A stretch of DNA of 64,000 bases from Marmoricola sp. URHB0036. Its GTDB lineage: Bacteria > Actinomycetota > Actinomycetes > Propionibacteriales > Nocardioidaceae. Shown here one piece after another: positions 15,906-24,083 of the stretch. Location: NCBI RefSeq assembly GCF_000426045.1, contig NZ_AUEP01000006.1, forward strand, positions 1 through 64,000. Direction: 5' to 3'. Below the pieces are notes generated by a model, which was given only the letters and a program-made list of their open reading frames with translations, did not search any database and was not told the origin of the DNA. A program made the translations under genes and the position numbers. The number at the start of each line of letters is the position of its first letter. Positions within the stretch are counted from its first letter, which is position 1.

Positions 15906-16449
15906 GCCGCCACCACCTTCACGACCTGGAGGCCCTCGAGGAAGCCCTCGACGATCTTGCCGAGGGCGGGCTCGGCGTCCTCGTGGATGGCGGAGAGGTG
16001 GCCGGTCGTCGGGGACTCGATGAACTGGTCGAGGACCAGGAAGCCGTTGACCACGTGCCGCGCCTGCATCGAGGTGAGCACCGGCCGCAGCGCGTAGTCG
16101 AGGGCCAGCGCGTGCGCGACGCTCCCACCCGTGGCCAGCGGCAGCACCACCTTGCCGTCCAGCCCGAACTGCGGCAGCAGGTCGAGCCAGGTCTTGAGCA
16201 GCCCCGAGAAGGCCGCCTTGTAGACCGGTGTCGCGACGATCAGGCCGTCGGCCTTCTCCAGCCGCGCAGCGGCGTCGACGATGGCCGGGTCGTCGAAGTC
16301 GGCGTGCATCAGCGCCTCGGCCGGCAGGTCGCGCAGGGTGAGCGTGTCGACGGTGTGGCCGTGCTCCTCGAGGATCCCGGTGACGTGGCCCAGCAGTACG
16401 GCGCTGCGACCTTCATCGGACTGCCGGAGACGGCGAGTACGTGGGACAA
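15902..16449 (-). pseudogene. ssuE: NAD(P)H-dependent FMN reductase SsuE, apparent frameshift near the N-terminus
   Basis: The C-terminal frame reads as a good SsuE: LLGHVTGILEEHGH, ADGLIVATPVYKAAFSGLLK, DLLPQFGLDGKVVLPLATGG. The N-terminal FMN-binding segment LSHVLAVSGSP is in another frame. It starts at TTG (16449), preceded by GAGGAG. The frames meet at about 16417-16419, where SGSP (frame one) should run into DEGRSAVLLGHV (frame two). One extra base would restore a single protein of about 182 residues. As it stands, translation from the TTG stops at 16309-16311 after 46 codons. This could be a sequencing error, a true pseudogene or rescued expression. The next gene is ssuD. Confidence 0.75.
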
Positions 16450-16609
16450 GGTGCGGCTCCTCGGTGGTGGACTCAGATAACTCTATCAAGTCACTAGGTT
16501 TTACACATTTAATGCCGTTCCGTGTCCGCCTCGTGGGAGAGGCATGGACCACACCCGGTTGGGGAACACTCGGGACAGCCCACCAGGGGCCATTGAAGGG
16601 AGCACTGCC

Positions 16610-16834
16610 ATGGGAATCGGACTCGGAGTCGTCCTCCTGCTGCTCGGCCTCATCTTCGCCTTCGGCGTGATCGACCTGCCGGCGAGCATCGATGACGTCG
16701 TGGCGACCAACACGCTCGGCTGGATCCTGATCATCGTCGGGGCCTTGGCGATCGTCCTCGCCCTCGTGATGAACAGCCAGCGCACCCGCAGCACCCGGGT
16801 CGTCGAGGAACGGCGCGTCGACCCGCCCGTCTGA
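16610..16834 (+). CDS. Small two-TM membrane protein (DUF6458-like)
   Basis: The 74-residue protein has two hydrophobic segments, MGIGLGVVLLLLGLIFAFGV and LGWILIIVGALAIVLALVM, separated by a short loop (DLPASIDDVVATN). It ends in a basic, charged tail. This is the layout of the small actinobacterial DUF6458-type proteins of unknown role. The ATG at 16610 follows GGGAG; an upstream in-frame ATG at 16544 would add 22 polar residues before the first helix and is rejected. It is divergent from ssuE. Confidence 0.82.
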   Translation: MGIGLGVVLLLLGLIFAFGVIDLPASIDDVVATNTLGWILIIVGALAIVLALVMNSQRTRSTRVVEERRVDPPV

Positions 16835-16920
16835 GACACCAGCTGGACCTCCGTACGGCGGTCCGTCCGCTCTCCTGACTCCGTCAACGAGGGTGGCCGG
16901 GCCGCCGTACGCTGTCCGCC

Positions 16921-17751
16921 ATGACTGCCGTTGACCAGCCCGCCGACGCGCGCCTGGCCGAGCTCGTCGAGACCTGGCACGGAGCCTGCACCCGGTTCGT
17001 GGCCCTGGCCCGCGAGATCCCGCGCAAGGAGTGGGACCTGCCGACCGACCTCGACGGCTGGAGCGTCAAGGACAACGTCGCCCACACCGCCCACCTCGAG
17101 GCCGTCCTGGCCGGCACTCCCGAGGAGACGATCGAGGTCGCGGAGGCGCCGCACCTGAAGAGCCTGATGAGCTACTACACCGAGCAGGGCGTGCTCGCGC
17201 GCCGCGACCGCGACATGGCCGCGCTCGCCGACGAGATCGAGGAGGCAGTCGCCTCCCGCTACGCCGCCCTGCAGGCCGAGCCGCCCAGTGACCCGAGGGC
17301 CGCACCGCCGAAGACGCCCGGTGACGTCCCCTGGGACTTCCAGACCCTGCTGAACAACCGACCACTCGACGTCTGGATGCACGAGCAGGACATCCGTCGC
17401 GCCACCGGCCGACCCGGTGGCTACGACTGTGCCGCAGCGGCCCACGTGCTGCGCACCTTCGGTCGCGGCCTGCCCATGGTGGTGGGCAAGCGGGTGGCCC
17501 CGCCGCCGGGCACCACCGTCCGGCTCGAGATCCCCGAGGCAGGGCTGGCCTGGAGCGTTCGAGTCGGCGACGACGGCCGCGGGGCCCTGGTGGAGGACGG
17601 TGCGAAACCCTCGGCCACGGTGGCACTGCGTCCGGAGGACTACGTCGTCCTCGCCGGAGGTCGCCGTACGGTCGCTGAGACGGAACCCCGCGTGACCGGC
17701 GACGAGAAGCTCGCCCACCGCGTGCTCGAGGCACTGGCGGTCACCCCGTGA
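16921..17751 (+). CDS. MDMPI/DinB-like (TIGR03083) mycothiol-type metal-binding protein
   Basis: The 276-residue protein has the maleylpyruvate-isomerase N-terminal four-helix domain. It shows WDLPTDLDGWSVKDNVAHTAHLEAV with the first metal-ligand histidines and PLDVWMHEQDIRRATGRPGG with the third, then a C-terminal SCP2-like sheet (RLEIPEAGLAWSVRV). Family members use mycothiol as cofactor or are of unknown function. Its stop overlaps the GTG of the following SDR gene (GTGA), starting a three-gene operon (MDMPI, SDR, GNAT). No clear ribosome site precedes the ATG at 16921. Confidence 0.88.
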   Translation: MTAVDQPADARLAELVETWHGACTRFVALAREIPRKEWDLPTDLDGWSVKDNVAHTAHLEAVLAGTPEETIEVAEAPHLKSLMSYYTEQGVLARRDRDMAALADEIEEAVASRYAALQAEPPSDPRAAPPKTPGDVPWDFQTLLNNRPLDVWMHEQDIRRATGRPGGYDCAAAAHVLRTFGRGLPMVVGKRVAPPPGTTVRLEIPEAGLAWSVRVGDDGRGALVEDGAKPSATVALRPEDYVVLAGGRRTVAETEPRVTGDEKLAHRVLEALAVTP

Positions 17752-18707
17752 CCGGGCGGGCCGACTGGACCATCGACGACATCCCGGACCTCACCGGCAG
17801 GCGCGCCCTGGTCACGGGAGTGACGAGCGGGATCGGCGAGTCCACCGTGCTCGAGCTGGCCCGCCACGGCGCCGAGGTCATCCTCGGAGCGCGCAACCCG
17901 GCCAAGCTCGAGGCCACCATCGCCCGGATCGAGAAGGAGGTCCCGGGGGCAGCCCTGCGCCCGCTGGCCATCGACGTCTCCGACCTCTCCTCCGTACGAC
18001 GAGCCGCCGCCGAGGTCACCGAGCCGCTGCACCTGCTGGTCAACAACGCCGGCGTGATGGCCACGCCGCACCAGCGCACCTCCGACGGACTCGAGCTCCA
18101 GATGGCCACCAACTACTTCGGACCGTTCGCACTCACCGGGCTCCTGCTCCCCCGGCTGGCCGACTCCGGCGACGCCCGCGTGGTCGCCGTCAGCTCCCAG
18201 GGCAGCAGGATGGCTCGCCGCGCACCGCTCGACGACCCGCGCGACCAGTCGCGCCGTTACGGCAAGTGGCAGGCGTACTTCGCCTCCAAGCTCGCCGACC
18301 TCCTGTTCATCTTCGAGCTCGACCGCCGCTGCCGCGAGCAGGGCGTGCCCGTCAAGGGACTCGCCGCCCACCCGGGGTACTCCGCCACGGGCCTCATGGG
18401 CACCGGACGCAACACCGGCAACACCCGGGAGAAGATGCGGTTCACCGCGACGATCCTGCAGGCGGTGTTCGCCGCGGTCGGCCAGCCGGCCTCCCTCGGC
18501 GCGCTGCCGACCCTGATGGCGGCCACGGCCGACCTGCCCGGCTCGACGTACGTCGGACCCGACGGGCTGCTCCAGTTCAAGGGCCATCCGCAGATCGTCA
18601 ACGCCCGCCGACTCGCACACGACCGGGAGGCCCAGCGCGAGCTGTGGGAGCTCAGCGAGAAGACCACGGGCGTCACGTTCCTGGACGAGAAGGCCCGCGA
18701 GCGGTGA
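17748..18707 (+). CDS. Short-chain dehydrogenase/reductase (retinol-dehydrogenase-like)
   Basis: The 319-residue SDR has the cofactor motif TGVTSGIG, the NNAGVM block, a Ser in VVAVSSQGSRM and the catalytic YFASK. It has an extended C-terminus with GLAAHPGYSATGL, as in retinol-dehydrogenase/WW-oxidoreductase-like enzymes. The start GTG at 17748 overlaps the previous stop, and its stop overlaps the GTG of the acetyltransferase gene, so the three genes are coupled. Arg in LGARN suggests NADP(H) preference. The substrate is unknown. Confidence 0.93.
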   Translation: MTGRADWTIDDIPDLTGRRALVTGVTSGIGESTVLELARHGAEVILGARNPAKLEATIARIEKEVPGAALRPLAIDVSDLSSVRRAAAEVTEPLHLLVNNAGVMATPHQRTSDGLELQMATNYFGPFALTGLLLPRLADSGDARVVAVSSQGSRMARRAPLDDPRDQSRRYGKWQAYFASKLADLLFIFELDRRCREQGVPVKGLAAHPGYSATGLMGTGRNTGNTREKMRFTATILQAVFAAVGQPASLGALPTLMAATADLPGSTYVGPDGLLQFKGHPQIVNARRLAHDREAQRELWELSEKTTGVTFLDEKARER

Positions 18708-19180
18708 GCGCCCGGTTGCGTCCGATCACCCCCGACGACCACGCCGCCGTGGTGGCGCTCAACGACCGACACGTCGAGCTGACCGCGCCGATGGATGAGG
18801 CCCGGCTCGCCGAGCTCGCGGCCGCCGCCGAGCACGCTGACGTCATCGACGTGGACGGGCAGTTCGCCGGCTTCGTGATCACCTTCGCCGCCGGCGCGGC
18901 GTACGACGGGGCGCACTTCGCCTGGTTCGGCGAACGCTACGAGGACTACTGCTACCTCGACCGGATCGTGATCCACGAGGAGTTCCAGCGTCGCGGCCTC
19001 GGCACCTTCGCCTACGACGAGCTCGAGGGCAGCTGCGACCGACCGGCGTTCGCGCTCGAGGTCAACATCGACCCGCCCAACGAGCCGTCCCTGGCGTTCC
19101 ACCGGGCGCGCGGCTTCACCGAGGTGGGCCAGAGCGATGCCAGCGGCCACCTGGTCGCGCTGATGGTCAAGCAGCTCTAG
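18704..19180 (+). CDS. GNAT-family N-acetyltransferase
   Basis: The 158-residue protein has the GNAT fold: RLRPITPDDHAAVVALN at the start, YCYLDRIVIHEEFQRRGLGTFAYDEL with the acetyl-CoA loop (QRRGLGT), and NEPSLAFHRARGFTEVGQ at motif B. Its GTG start at 18704 overlaps the SDR stop by 4 bases (GTGA). The TAG stop lies in CTAG (19177-19180), which also provides the TAG stop of the convergent gene. The acceptor substrate is unknown. Confidence 0.9.
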   Translation: MSARLRPITPDDHAAVVALNDRHVELTAPMDEARLAELAAAAEHADVIDVDGQFAGFVITFAAGAAYDGAHFAWFGERYEDYCYLDRIVIHEEFQRRGLGTFAYDELEGSCDRPAFALEVNIDPPNEPSLAFHRARGFTEVGQSDASGHLVALMVKQL

Positions 19181-19785
19181 CTGATGACCCGCAGCACCAC
19201 GCGGCCCTTGGGGTAGCGCACGCCGGCGCCGAAGTGCTGGTGGTAGAGCCGGACCAGCTCGGCGAGGTCACGAGGCGCCATCTTGATGCAGCCGTAGGAC
19301 TTGTAGTCGTTGATCCTCGGGTACTCCCAGCGGCACGGCTGGTCGCCCTTGCGGTCGGTGCACTGGCGGTTGCCGGCGCCCTGCTCGGTGTGGATGAAGA
19401 GGTCGTGCCGGACGTGACCGCTCGAGCAGGCCTTGTCGTCGAGCCGGAAGGCCCGACCCTTGATCACGTTGCCGTGGTAGTTGTCGTACTGCCTCATCTG
19501 GTAGGTGCCGTTGGGCAGCCAGCCCTTCGAGGTCGCGCACGAGTTGCGGCCCACCTTGCCGGGCAGACCCGACCCGGCCCGCCAGCTCTTCGTCTGCACC
19601 AGCTTCCAGGCGCCGGCCTGCCGCTGGTAGAGCCGCCAGATCACCCGCGAGTAGAACTGGTTGTGCGGGTTCTTGTCGAAGGTCACCACTGCCTTCCACG
19701 GCGGCGTGGCGGACGAGGCTGGCGCGGCGGGTGCGGCCAGGAGCACGGACCCGAGGAGTAGTAGAACCGCCAACCATCTCTTCAC
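19177..19785 (-). CDS. Secreted L,D-transpeptidase-like (YkuD-type) protein
   Basis: The 202-residue protein has a signal peptide (VKRWLAVLLLLGSVLLAAPA). A domain follows with the YkuD-type pattern: histidine in HDLFIHTEQGAG and nucleophile cysteine in SYGCIKMAPRDL. The usual SHGC is SYGC here. Four further cysteines (CATSKG, KACSSG, QCTDRK, QPCRWE) could form disulfides outside the cell. The GTG at 19785 is chosen because AGGG lies 8 bases upstream and it starts the signal peptide cleanly; the longer frame to 19821 lacks a ribosome site. A role in peptidoglycan cross-linking or cleavage is inferred. Confidence 0.82.
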   Translation of the reverse strand: MKRWLAVLLLLGSVLLAAPAAPASSATPPWKAVVTFDKNPHNQFYSRVIWRLYQRQAGAWKLVQTKSWRAGSGLPGKVGRNSCATSKGWLPNGTYQMRQYDNYHGNVIKGRAFRLDDKACSSGHVRHDLFIHTEQGAGNRQCTDRKGDQPCRWEYPRINDYKSYGCIKMAPRDLAELVRLYHQHFGAGVRYPKGRVVLRVIS

Positions 19786-19877
19786 GAGCGAAACCCTAGG
19801 GTGCGAACGCACTCCGCGCACAGCGCTTGTCCCAACCGTGGCTTGCCTGACGGGCGGGATGGGGTCAGGTTGGGGGA

Positions 19878-20855
19878 ATGCGGATTCTCGTTCTCGGCGG
19901 CACCATGTTCCTGTCCCGTGCAGTGGCGGCCGACGCGGTCGCGCGCGGCCACGACGTCACCTGTGCGGCCCGCGGGGAGTCCGGCACCGTGCCGGACGGT
20001 GCCCACTTCGTGCACCTGGACCGCACCGCCCCCGACTGGACGGCGCTCGAGGGCGAGTGGGACGCCGTCGTGGACGTCGCCCGCACCCCGAGCTGGGTGG
20101 CCGCGGCACTCGACCACCTGGCCGAAGCCCACTGGACGTTCGTCTCGACGATCAGCGTGTACGCCGACCACTCCACTCCCGGCGGTACCCCCGAGACGCT
20201 GCCGCTCCTCCCGCCGATCACCGAAGACGTCGAGCAGGACTCGGCCGAGGCCTACGGATCCAGCAAGGTGGCGTGCGAGCAGGACGTGCAGGCCCGGGCC
20301 CGGGAGGCGTTCATCGTGCGACCGGGGCTGATCATCGGGCCCGAAGACCCGAGCGGCCGGTTCAGCTACTGGCCCGAGCGGCTCGCGGAGGGCGGGGAGG
20401 TGCTCGCGCCGGAGTCTCCTGACCGGGACACCCAGGCGATCGACGTACGCGACCTGGCGGCGTGGATCGTCACCGGCGCCGAGAACCGGCTGACCGGCGT
20501 GTACGACGCGACCGGTCGCGTCCAGCGGCTCGGCGACCTCGTCGACGAGGTGAGCAAGGCCGTCGGCGGGGACGCCACGGTCATCTGGGCCCCGGCCGAC
20601 TTCCTGCTCGAGCGGGAGGTCACCTACTGGGCCGGTCCGCGGGCACTCCCGCTGTGGCTGCCCGACGACGCCCGCGGGATGACCTCGCACGACGTGAGCG
20701 CCGCCTTCGACGCCGGCCTCACCACTCGCCCGGTCGGCGAGACCGCCGCCGACACGCTGGCCTGGCTGCGCGAGAACCCCGACGCTCCCCGCACCGGCCT
20801 CAGCAGGGCGGAGGAGCAGGACCTGCTCGACGACTGGTACACGGTCAACGGCTAG
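19878..20855 (+). CDS. NAD-dependent epimerase/dehydratase family reductase
   Basis: The 325-residue protein begins with the Rossmann motif MRILVLGGTMFLSRAVA. It carries the extended-SDR features FVSTISVYAD and EAYGSSKVACEQ (catalytic YxxxK) and IVRPGLIIGPEDPSGR. The GGTxF form of the glycine motif is typical of the isoflavone-reductase-like and CSP41-like branch rather than classic GalE. GGGGG lies just before the ATG. It is monocistronic, and the substrate is unknown. Confidence 0.92.
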   Translation: MRILVLGGTMFLSRAVAADAVARGHDVTCAARGESGTVPDGAHFVHLDRTAPDWTALEGEWDAVVDVARTPSWVAAALDHLAEAHWTFVSTISVYADHSTPGGTPETLPLLPPITEDVEQDSAEAYGSSKVACEQDVQARAREAFIVRPGLIIGPEDPSGRFSYWPERLAEGGEVLAPESPDRDTQAIDVRDLAAWIVTGAENRLTGVYDATGRVQRLGDLVDEVSKAVGGDATVIWAPADFLLEREVTYWAGPRALPLWLPDDARGMTSHDVSAAFDAGLTTRPVGETAADTLAWLRENPDAPRTGLSRAEEQDLLDDWYTVNG

Positions 20856-20893
20856 GGCCCTCGAGTCACGGCTGCCTCACACTCGCTCGACAC

Positions 20894-20907
20894 TAGAACG
20901 TGTTTCA
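20894..20907 (+). promoter_or_regulatory. KstR-type operator upstream of the LLM/SDR operon
   Basis: TAGAACGTGTTTCA fits the KstR consensus TNNAACNNGTTNNA. It shares the longer string AACGTGTTTCAGTTT with the site at 10236-10250. It ends 6 bases before the ATG at 20914, a position that would cover the transcription start. The downstream SDR resembles 3-alpha-hydroxysteroid dehydrogenase, consistent with a steroid regulon. Confidence 0.8.
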
Positions 20908-20913
20908 GTTTGA

Positions 20914-21774
20914 ATGACCCCCATGGATCTCTCCGTGGTGCTGTTCACGAGCGACCGGGGCATCACCCCGGCAGACGCGGCGAAGGCTGCCGAGGACGCG
21001 GGCTTCCACGCCTTCTACGTGCCCGAGCACTCGCACATCCCGACCAGTCGTGACTCGGCGCACCCGGGGACCGGCGGTGAGATCCCCGACGACCGCTACC
21101 TGCGCATCCTCGACCCCTGGGTCTCGCTGGCGACCGCGGCCGCCGTCACGAGCACCATCCGGTTGGGCACCGCGGTGGCACTGCCGATGGAGCACGACCC
21201 GATCACGCTGGCCAAGACGCTGGCCACCCTCGACCACCTCTCCGGCGGGCGGGTGACGCTCGGCGTCGGGTTCGGGTGGAACGTCGAGGAGCTCGAGGAC
21301 CACGGCGTACCGGGCAAGAAGCGTCGCACCGTGCTGCGCGAGTACCTCGAGCTGATGGGCGAGCTCTGGAGCAAGGAGGTGGCGTCGTACGACGGGGAGT
21401 TCGCGCACCTCAAGCCGAGCTGGGCCTACCCCAAGCCGGTGCAGCAGCCGCGCATCCCGATCCTGGTCGGGGCCGGCGGCACCCCGAAGAACTTCGACTG
21501 GATCTCCGCCAACGCCGACGGCTGGATCACCACCCCGATCGAGACCGACATCGAGGAGCGCGTGGCCGGCCTCACCGAGACATGGTCGGCCAAGGGTCGC
21601 GAGGGCAAGCCACGGGTCGTCGTACTCCTCACCAGCCGGCTCGAGCCGGGCCAGCTCGAGCGCTGGCAGGAGCTCGGGGTGGACGAGGTGATGATGGGCC
21701 TGCCGGACAAGGGCGCCGAGGAGGTCCGCGCGTTCATCGGCAAGATGGGCGCGCGGCTGACCGCGACGGCATGA
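20914..21774 (+). CDS. LLM-class F420-dependent oxidoreductase (TIGR03619-like)
   Basis: The 286-residue luciferase-like monooxygenase starts with a beta strand (DLSVVLFTSD). It has the family blocks AFYVPEHSHIPTSRDS, IRLGTAVALPMEHDPITLAKTLATLDHLSGGRVTLGVGFGWNVEE and PRIPILVGAGGTPKNFDW. Actinobacterial members of this branch usually bind F420 rather than FMN. Two in-frame ATGs (20914 and 20923) are possible; neither has a strong ribosome site. The KstR-type box directly upstream and the overlapping SDR gene downstream suggest a steroid-related oxidation step (inference). Confidence 0.92.
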   Translation: MTPMDLSVVLFTSDRGITPADAAKAAEDAGFHAFYVPEHSHIPTSRDSAHPGTGGEIPDDRYLRILDPWVSLATAAAVTSTIRLGTAVALPMEHDPITLAKTLATLDHLSGGRVTLGVGFGWNVEELEDHGVPGKKRRTVLREYLELMGELWSKEVASYDGEFAHLKPSWAYPKPVQQPRIPILVGAGGTPKNFDWISANADGWITTPIETDIEERVAGLTETWSAKGREGKPRVVVLLTSRLEPGQLERWQELGVDEVMMGLPDKGAEEVRAFIGKMGARLTATA

Positions 21775-22544
21775 GCAGCTACGTCGTCAGCGGCGCCGCC
21801 TCGGGCATCGGAGCCGCCCTCACCGCCCGGCTGCGCTCGGACGGGCACACCGTGATCACCGTCGACCTGCACGACGCGGACGTCGTCGGCGACCTGGCCA
21901 CCACGTCAGGACGTGAGTCGGCCGTCGCCGCCATCGGGCAGCTGACCGACCGGGTCGACGGCGTGGTCCCGTGCGCCGGGGTGGCCGGGCTCACCGACAC
22001 CGATCCAGGGCTGGTCGTCTCGCTGAACTACTTCGGCGCGCTCGCGCTGGTGACCGGGCTGAGACGGTTGATGGTCGAGGGCTCCTCGGTGGTGCTGGTC
22101 AGCTCCAACTCGGTGACCTGCCAGCCGGGGTGGAGCACCGAGGTCGCCGCTGCCTGCCTGGACGACGACGAGGAGAAGGCGCGCCGACTCGCGGCCACCG
22201 AGGCCGCCGTACAGATCTACCCGGCGACCAAGGCGGCGCTGGCCTACTGGGCCCGTCGCGAGGGCATCAAGCCCGAGTGGGCCGGCGCCGGGATCCGCGT
22301 GAACGCGGTGGCACCCGGACTGATTGCGACCCCGATGACCGATCGGCTGCGCGAGGACCCCGAGCTCGGCGTGTTCGCCGACGCCTACCCCACGGCGCTC
22401 AACCGGCCCGGACGCCCCGAAGAGGTGGCGGCGCTGGTCGCGTTCCTGCTCTCCGAGGACGCCAGCCTGCTGGTCGGTTCGGTCGTCTTCGCCGACGGCG
22501 GCACCGACGCTTTGCTGCACCCGCACCGCCCGGAGGGCATGTAA
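21771..22544 (+). CDS. SDR oxidoreductase resembling 3-alpha-hydroxysteroid dehydrogenase
   Basis: The 257-residue SDR shows SGAASGIGAAL (cofactor), TVDLHDADVVGDLAT, VVPCAGVAG, SLNYFGALALVTGL, serine in VVLVSSNSV, YPATKAALAYWAR (YxxxK) and VRVNAVAPGLIATP-type sequence. The short N-terminus, the DLHDADV pattern and the acidic insert before the catalytic tyrosine recall the 3-alpha-HSD/carbonyl reductase of Comamonas. Its ATG overlaps the LLM gene stop (ATGA, 21771-21774). With the KstR-type box ahead of the pair, steroid or bile-acid hydroxyl oxidation is a reasonable hypothesis. Confidence 0.92.
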   Translation: MSSYVVSGAASGIGAALTARLRSDGHTVITVDLHDADVVGDLATTSGRESAVAAIGQLTDRVDGVVPCAGVAGLTDTDPGLVVSLNYFGALALVTGLRRLMVEGSSVVLVSSNSVTCQPGWSTEVAAACLDDDEEKARRLAATEAAVQIYPATKAALAYWARREGIKPEWAGAGIRVNAVAPGLIATPMTDRLREDPELGVFADAYPTALNRPGRPEEVAALVAFLLSEDASLLVGSVVFADGGTDALLHPHRPEGM

Positions 22545-22573
22545 CCCCCGACCGTTCGCTTCGTTGACCGGGC

Positions 22574-24049
22574 ATGCGCCGAACTCGAGTGATCGTGTCG
22601 ACATTGGTGGCCGTGGCCGCCCTGCTGCTGCCGACCACGGTGCACGCCGACCCCGCGCCGGCGCCACCGATCCCGCCGCTGCCGACCGACCTGCTCAGCG
22701 AGTCGTTCACCGGCACGCCGGCCGTCAAGCAGCCGATCGCGCACCCGACGATCCCGTCGCACCCGTACCTGTCGGCCAACGGCACCAGCTCGATGCACGA
22801 CGACGCCTACGCCTCGGACGCCTACACGGTCAGCGGCCCGCTCGGCCGCGACCTGCAGGTGCGCTCGGCGAGCTACGGCGTCTCGGAGTGCGCCACCATG
22901 GGCTTCGACGCCGGCCACCGGATCGTCGGGCTCTGTGGCGGCGCCCAGGGCTTCACCATGCGGCTGATCGACCCGACCACCCTGGCCCAGATCGCCTCCC
23001 TGGACATGCCGGCTCGTGACCTGACCTCGGGAGCGAACCCGCTCAGCGACCTGTGCGGCGGCACCTACTTCTACCTCGACCGGCACCACCACGCCTACGT
23101 GCTCACCACCGGCAACCAGCTGTGGGAGGTGACGATCGGGGCGACCGCGCTGTCGCACACGAAGACGTACGCGCCGACGATCCCCGACGGCGACTGCATG
23201 ATCGCGACCATGCCCGACTGGAAGGGCCGCATCTTCTTCGCCACCAAGGGCGGCCGGGTCGGCACCATCGACCCTGCCACCGGCGCCTCGAAGCTCCGGA
23301 CGTTCCCCGGCGAGGCGATCTTCAACTCGATGGCGACCGACGAGACCGGTGCTGTCTACATCGTCACCGACCACCGGTTGCTCGCCCTCGCGGCGGACCG
23401 GAGTGGCATGCCGCAGGTGCGGTGGGCAGCGCCGTACGACCGGGGCACGCGGCAGAAGCCCGGGCAGCTCTCGCAGGGGTCGGGTACGACGCCCACCCTG
23501 ATCGGCAAGGACCTGGTCGCGATCACCGACAACGCCGAGCCGCGGATGAACGTCCTCTTCTACAAGCGCGACGGCAACCCGAAGAACCGGCTGATCTGCA
23601 AGGCGCCGGTGTTCGGCGCCGGCGCCTCGGCCACCGAGAACAGCCTGGTCGCTGCCGGCCGCTCGGTGATCGTGGAGAACAACTACGGCTACGAGGGACC
23701 GCAGTCGACCATCGGCGGAAGGACCACGTCACCAGGCGTCGCCCGCGTGGTCCTGGACGGCACCAGGTGCCGCGTCGCCTGGACCTCGCCGGTGACCGCC
23801 CCGACGTCGGTGCCGAAGGTCTCGCTGGGCAACGGACTGGTCTACGTGTACGCCAAGAAGGCGTCGACCCTCCTCGACGACAGCTGGTACTTCACCGCGA
23901 TCGACGTCCGCACCGGGCGTACCCAGTGGCAGCAGCGCACCGGCAACGGCATCCAGTGGAACAACCACTACGCCTCGATCTACCTCGGTCCCGACGGTGC
24001 GGCGTACATGCCCACGATGGCTGGGCTGGTGCGGTTCGCGGACGGTTGA
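22574..24049 (+). CDS. Secreted PQQ-like beta-propeller repeat protein
   Basis: The 491-residue protein has a signal peptide (RVIVSTLVAVAALLLPTTVHA) and a proline-rich linker. Repeated blade-like segments follow, such as MRLIDPTTLAQIASLDMP, GRVGTIDPATGASKLRTFPG, VYIVTDHRLLALAADRSGMP and TAIDVRTGRTQWQQRTGNG. This is the pattern of PQQ-binding-like beta-propellers. No PQQ-dehydrogenase catalytic motif is evident, so it may be a scaffold or sugar-binding protein. A family C palindrome follows its stop, between it and the convergent gene. Confidence 0.85.
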   Translation: MRRTRVIVSTLVAVAALLLPTTVHADPAPAPPIPPLPTDLLSESFTGTPAVKQPIAHPTIPSHPYLSANGTSSMHDDAYASDAYTVSGPLGRDLQVRSASYGVSECATMGFDAGHRIVGLCGGAQGFTMRLIDPTTLAQIASLDMPARDLTSGANPLSDLCGGTYFYLDRHHHAYVLTTGNQLWEVTIGATALSHTKTYAPTIPDGDCMIATMPDWKGRIFFATKGGRVGTIDPATGASKLRTFPGEAIFNSMATDETGAVYIVTDHRLLALAADRSGMPQVRWAAPYDRGTRQKPGQLSQGSGTTPTLIGKDLVAITDNAEPRMNVLFYKRDGNPKNRLICKAPVFGAGASATENSLVAAGRSVIVENNYGYEGPQSTIGGRTTSPGVARVVLDGTRCRVAWTSPVTAPTSVPKVSLGNGLVYVYAKKASTLLDDSWYFTAIDVRTGRTQWQQRTGNGIQWNNHYASIYLGPDGAAYMPTMAGLVRFADG

Positions 24050-24059
24050 GCGGACTGCA

Positions 24060-24083
24060 GTTTCACAACACGTGTCGTGAAAC
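24060..24083 (-). repeat. Palindromic repeat family C, copy 2
   Basis: The near-perfect 24-bp palindrome (left half GTTTCACAACAC, right half GTGTCGTGAAAC) lies between convergent stops. On the minus strand it starts directly after the TAG stop of the VTT-domain gene. It matches copy 1 (14726-14751) at 20 of 24 core positions. It may serve as a transcription terminator for both neighbours. Confidence 0.7.

Noticed and set aside
16450-16552. Upstream extension of the FMN reductase frame to 16552
   Set aside because: The extension encodes no family sequence; the true N-terminus lies in another frame from the TTG at 16449.
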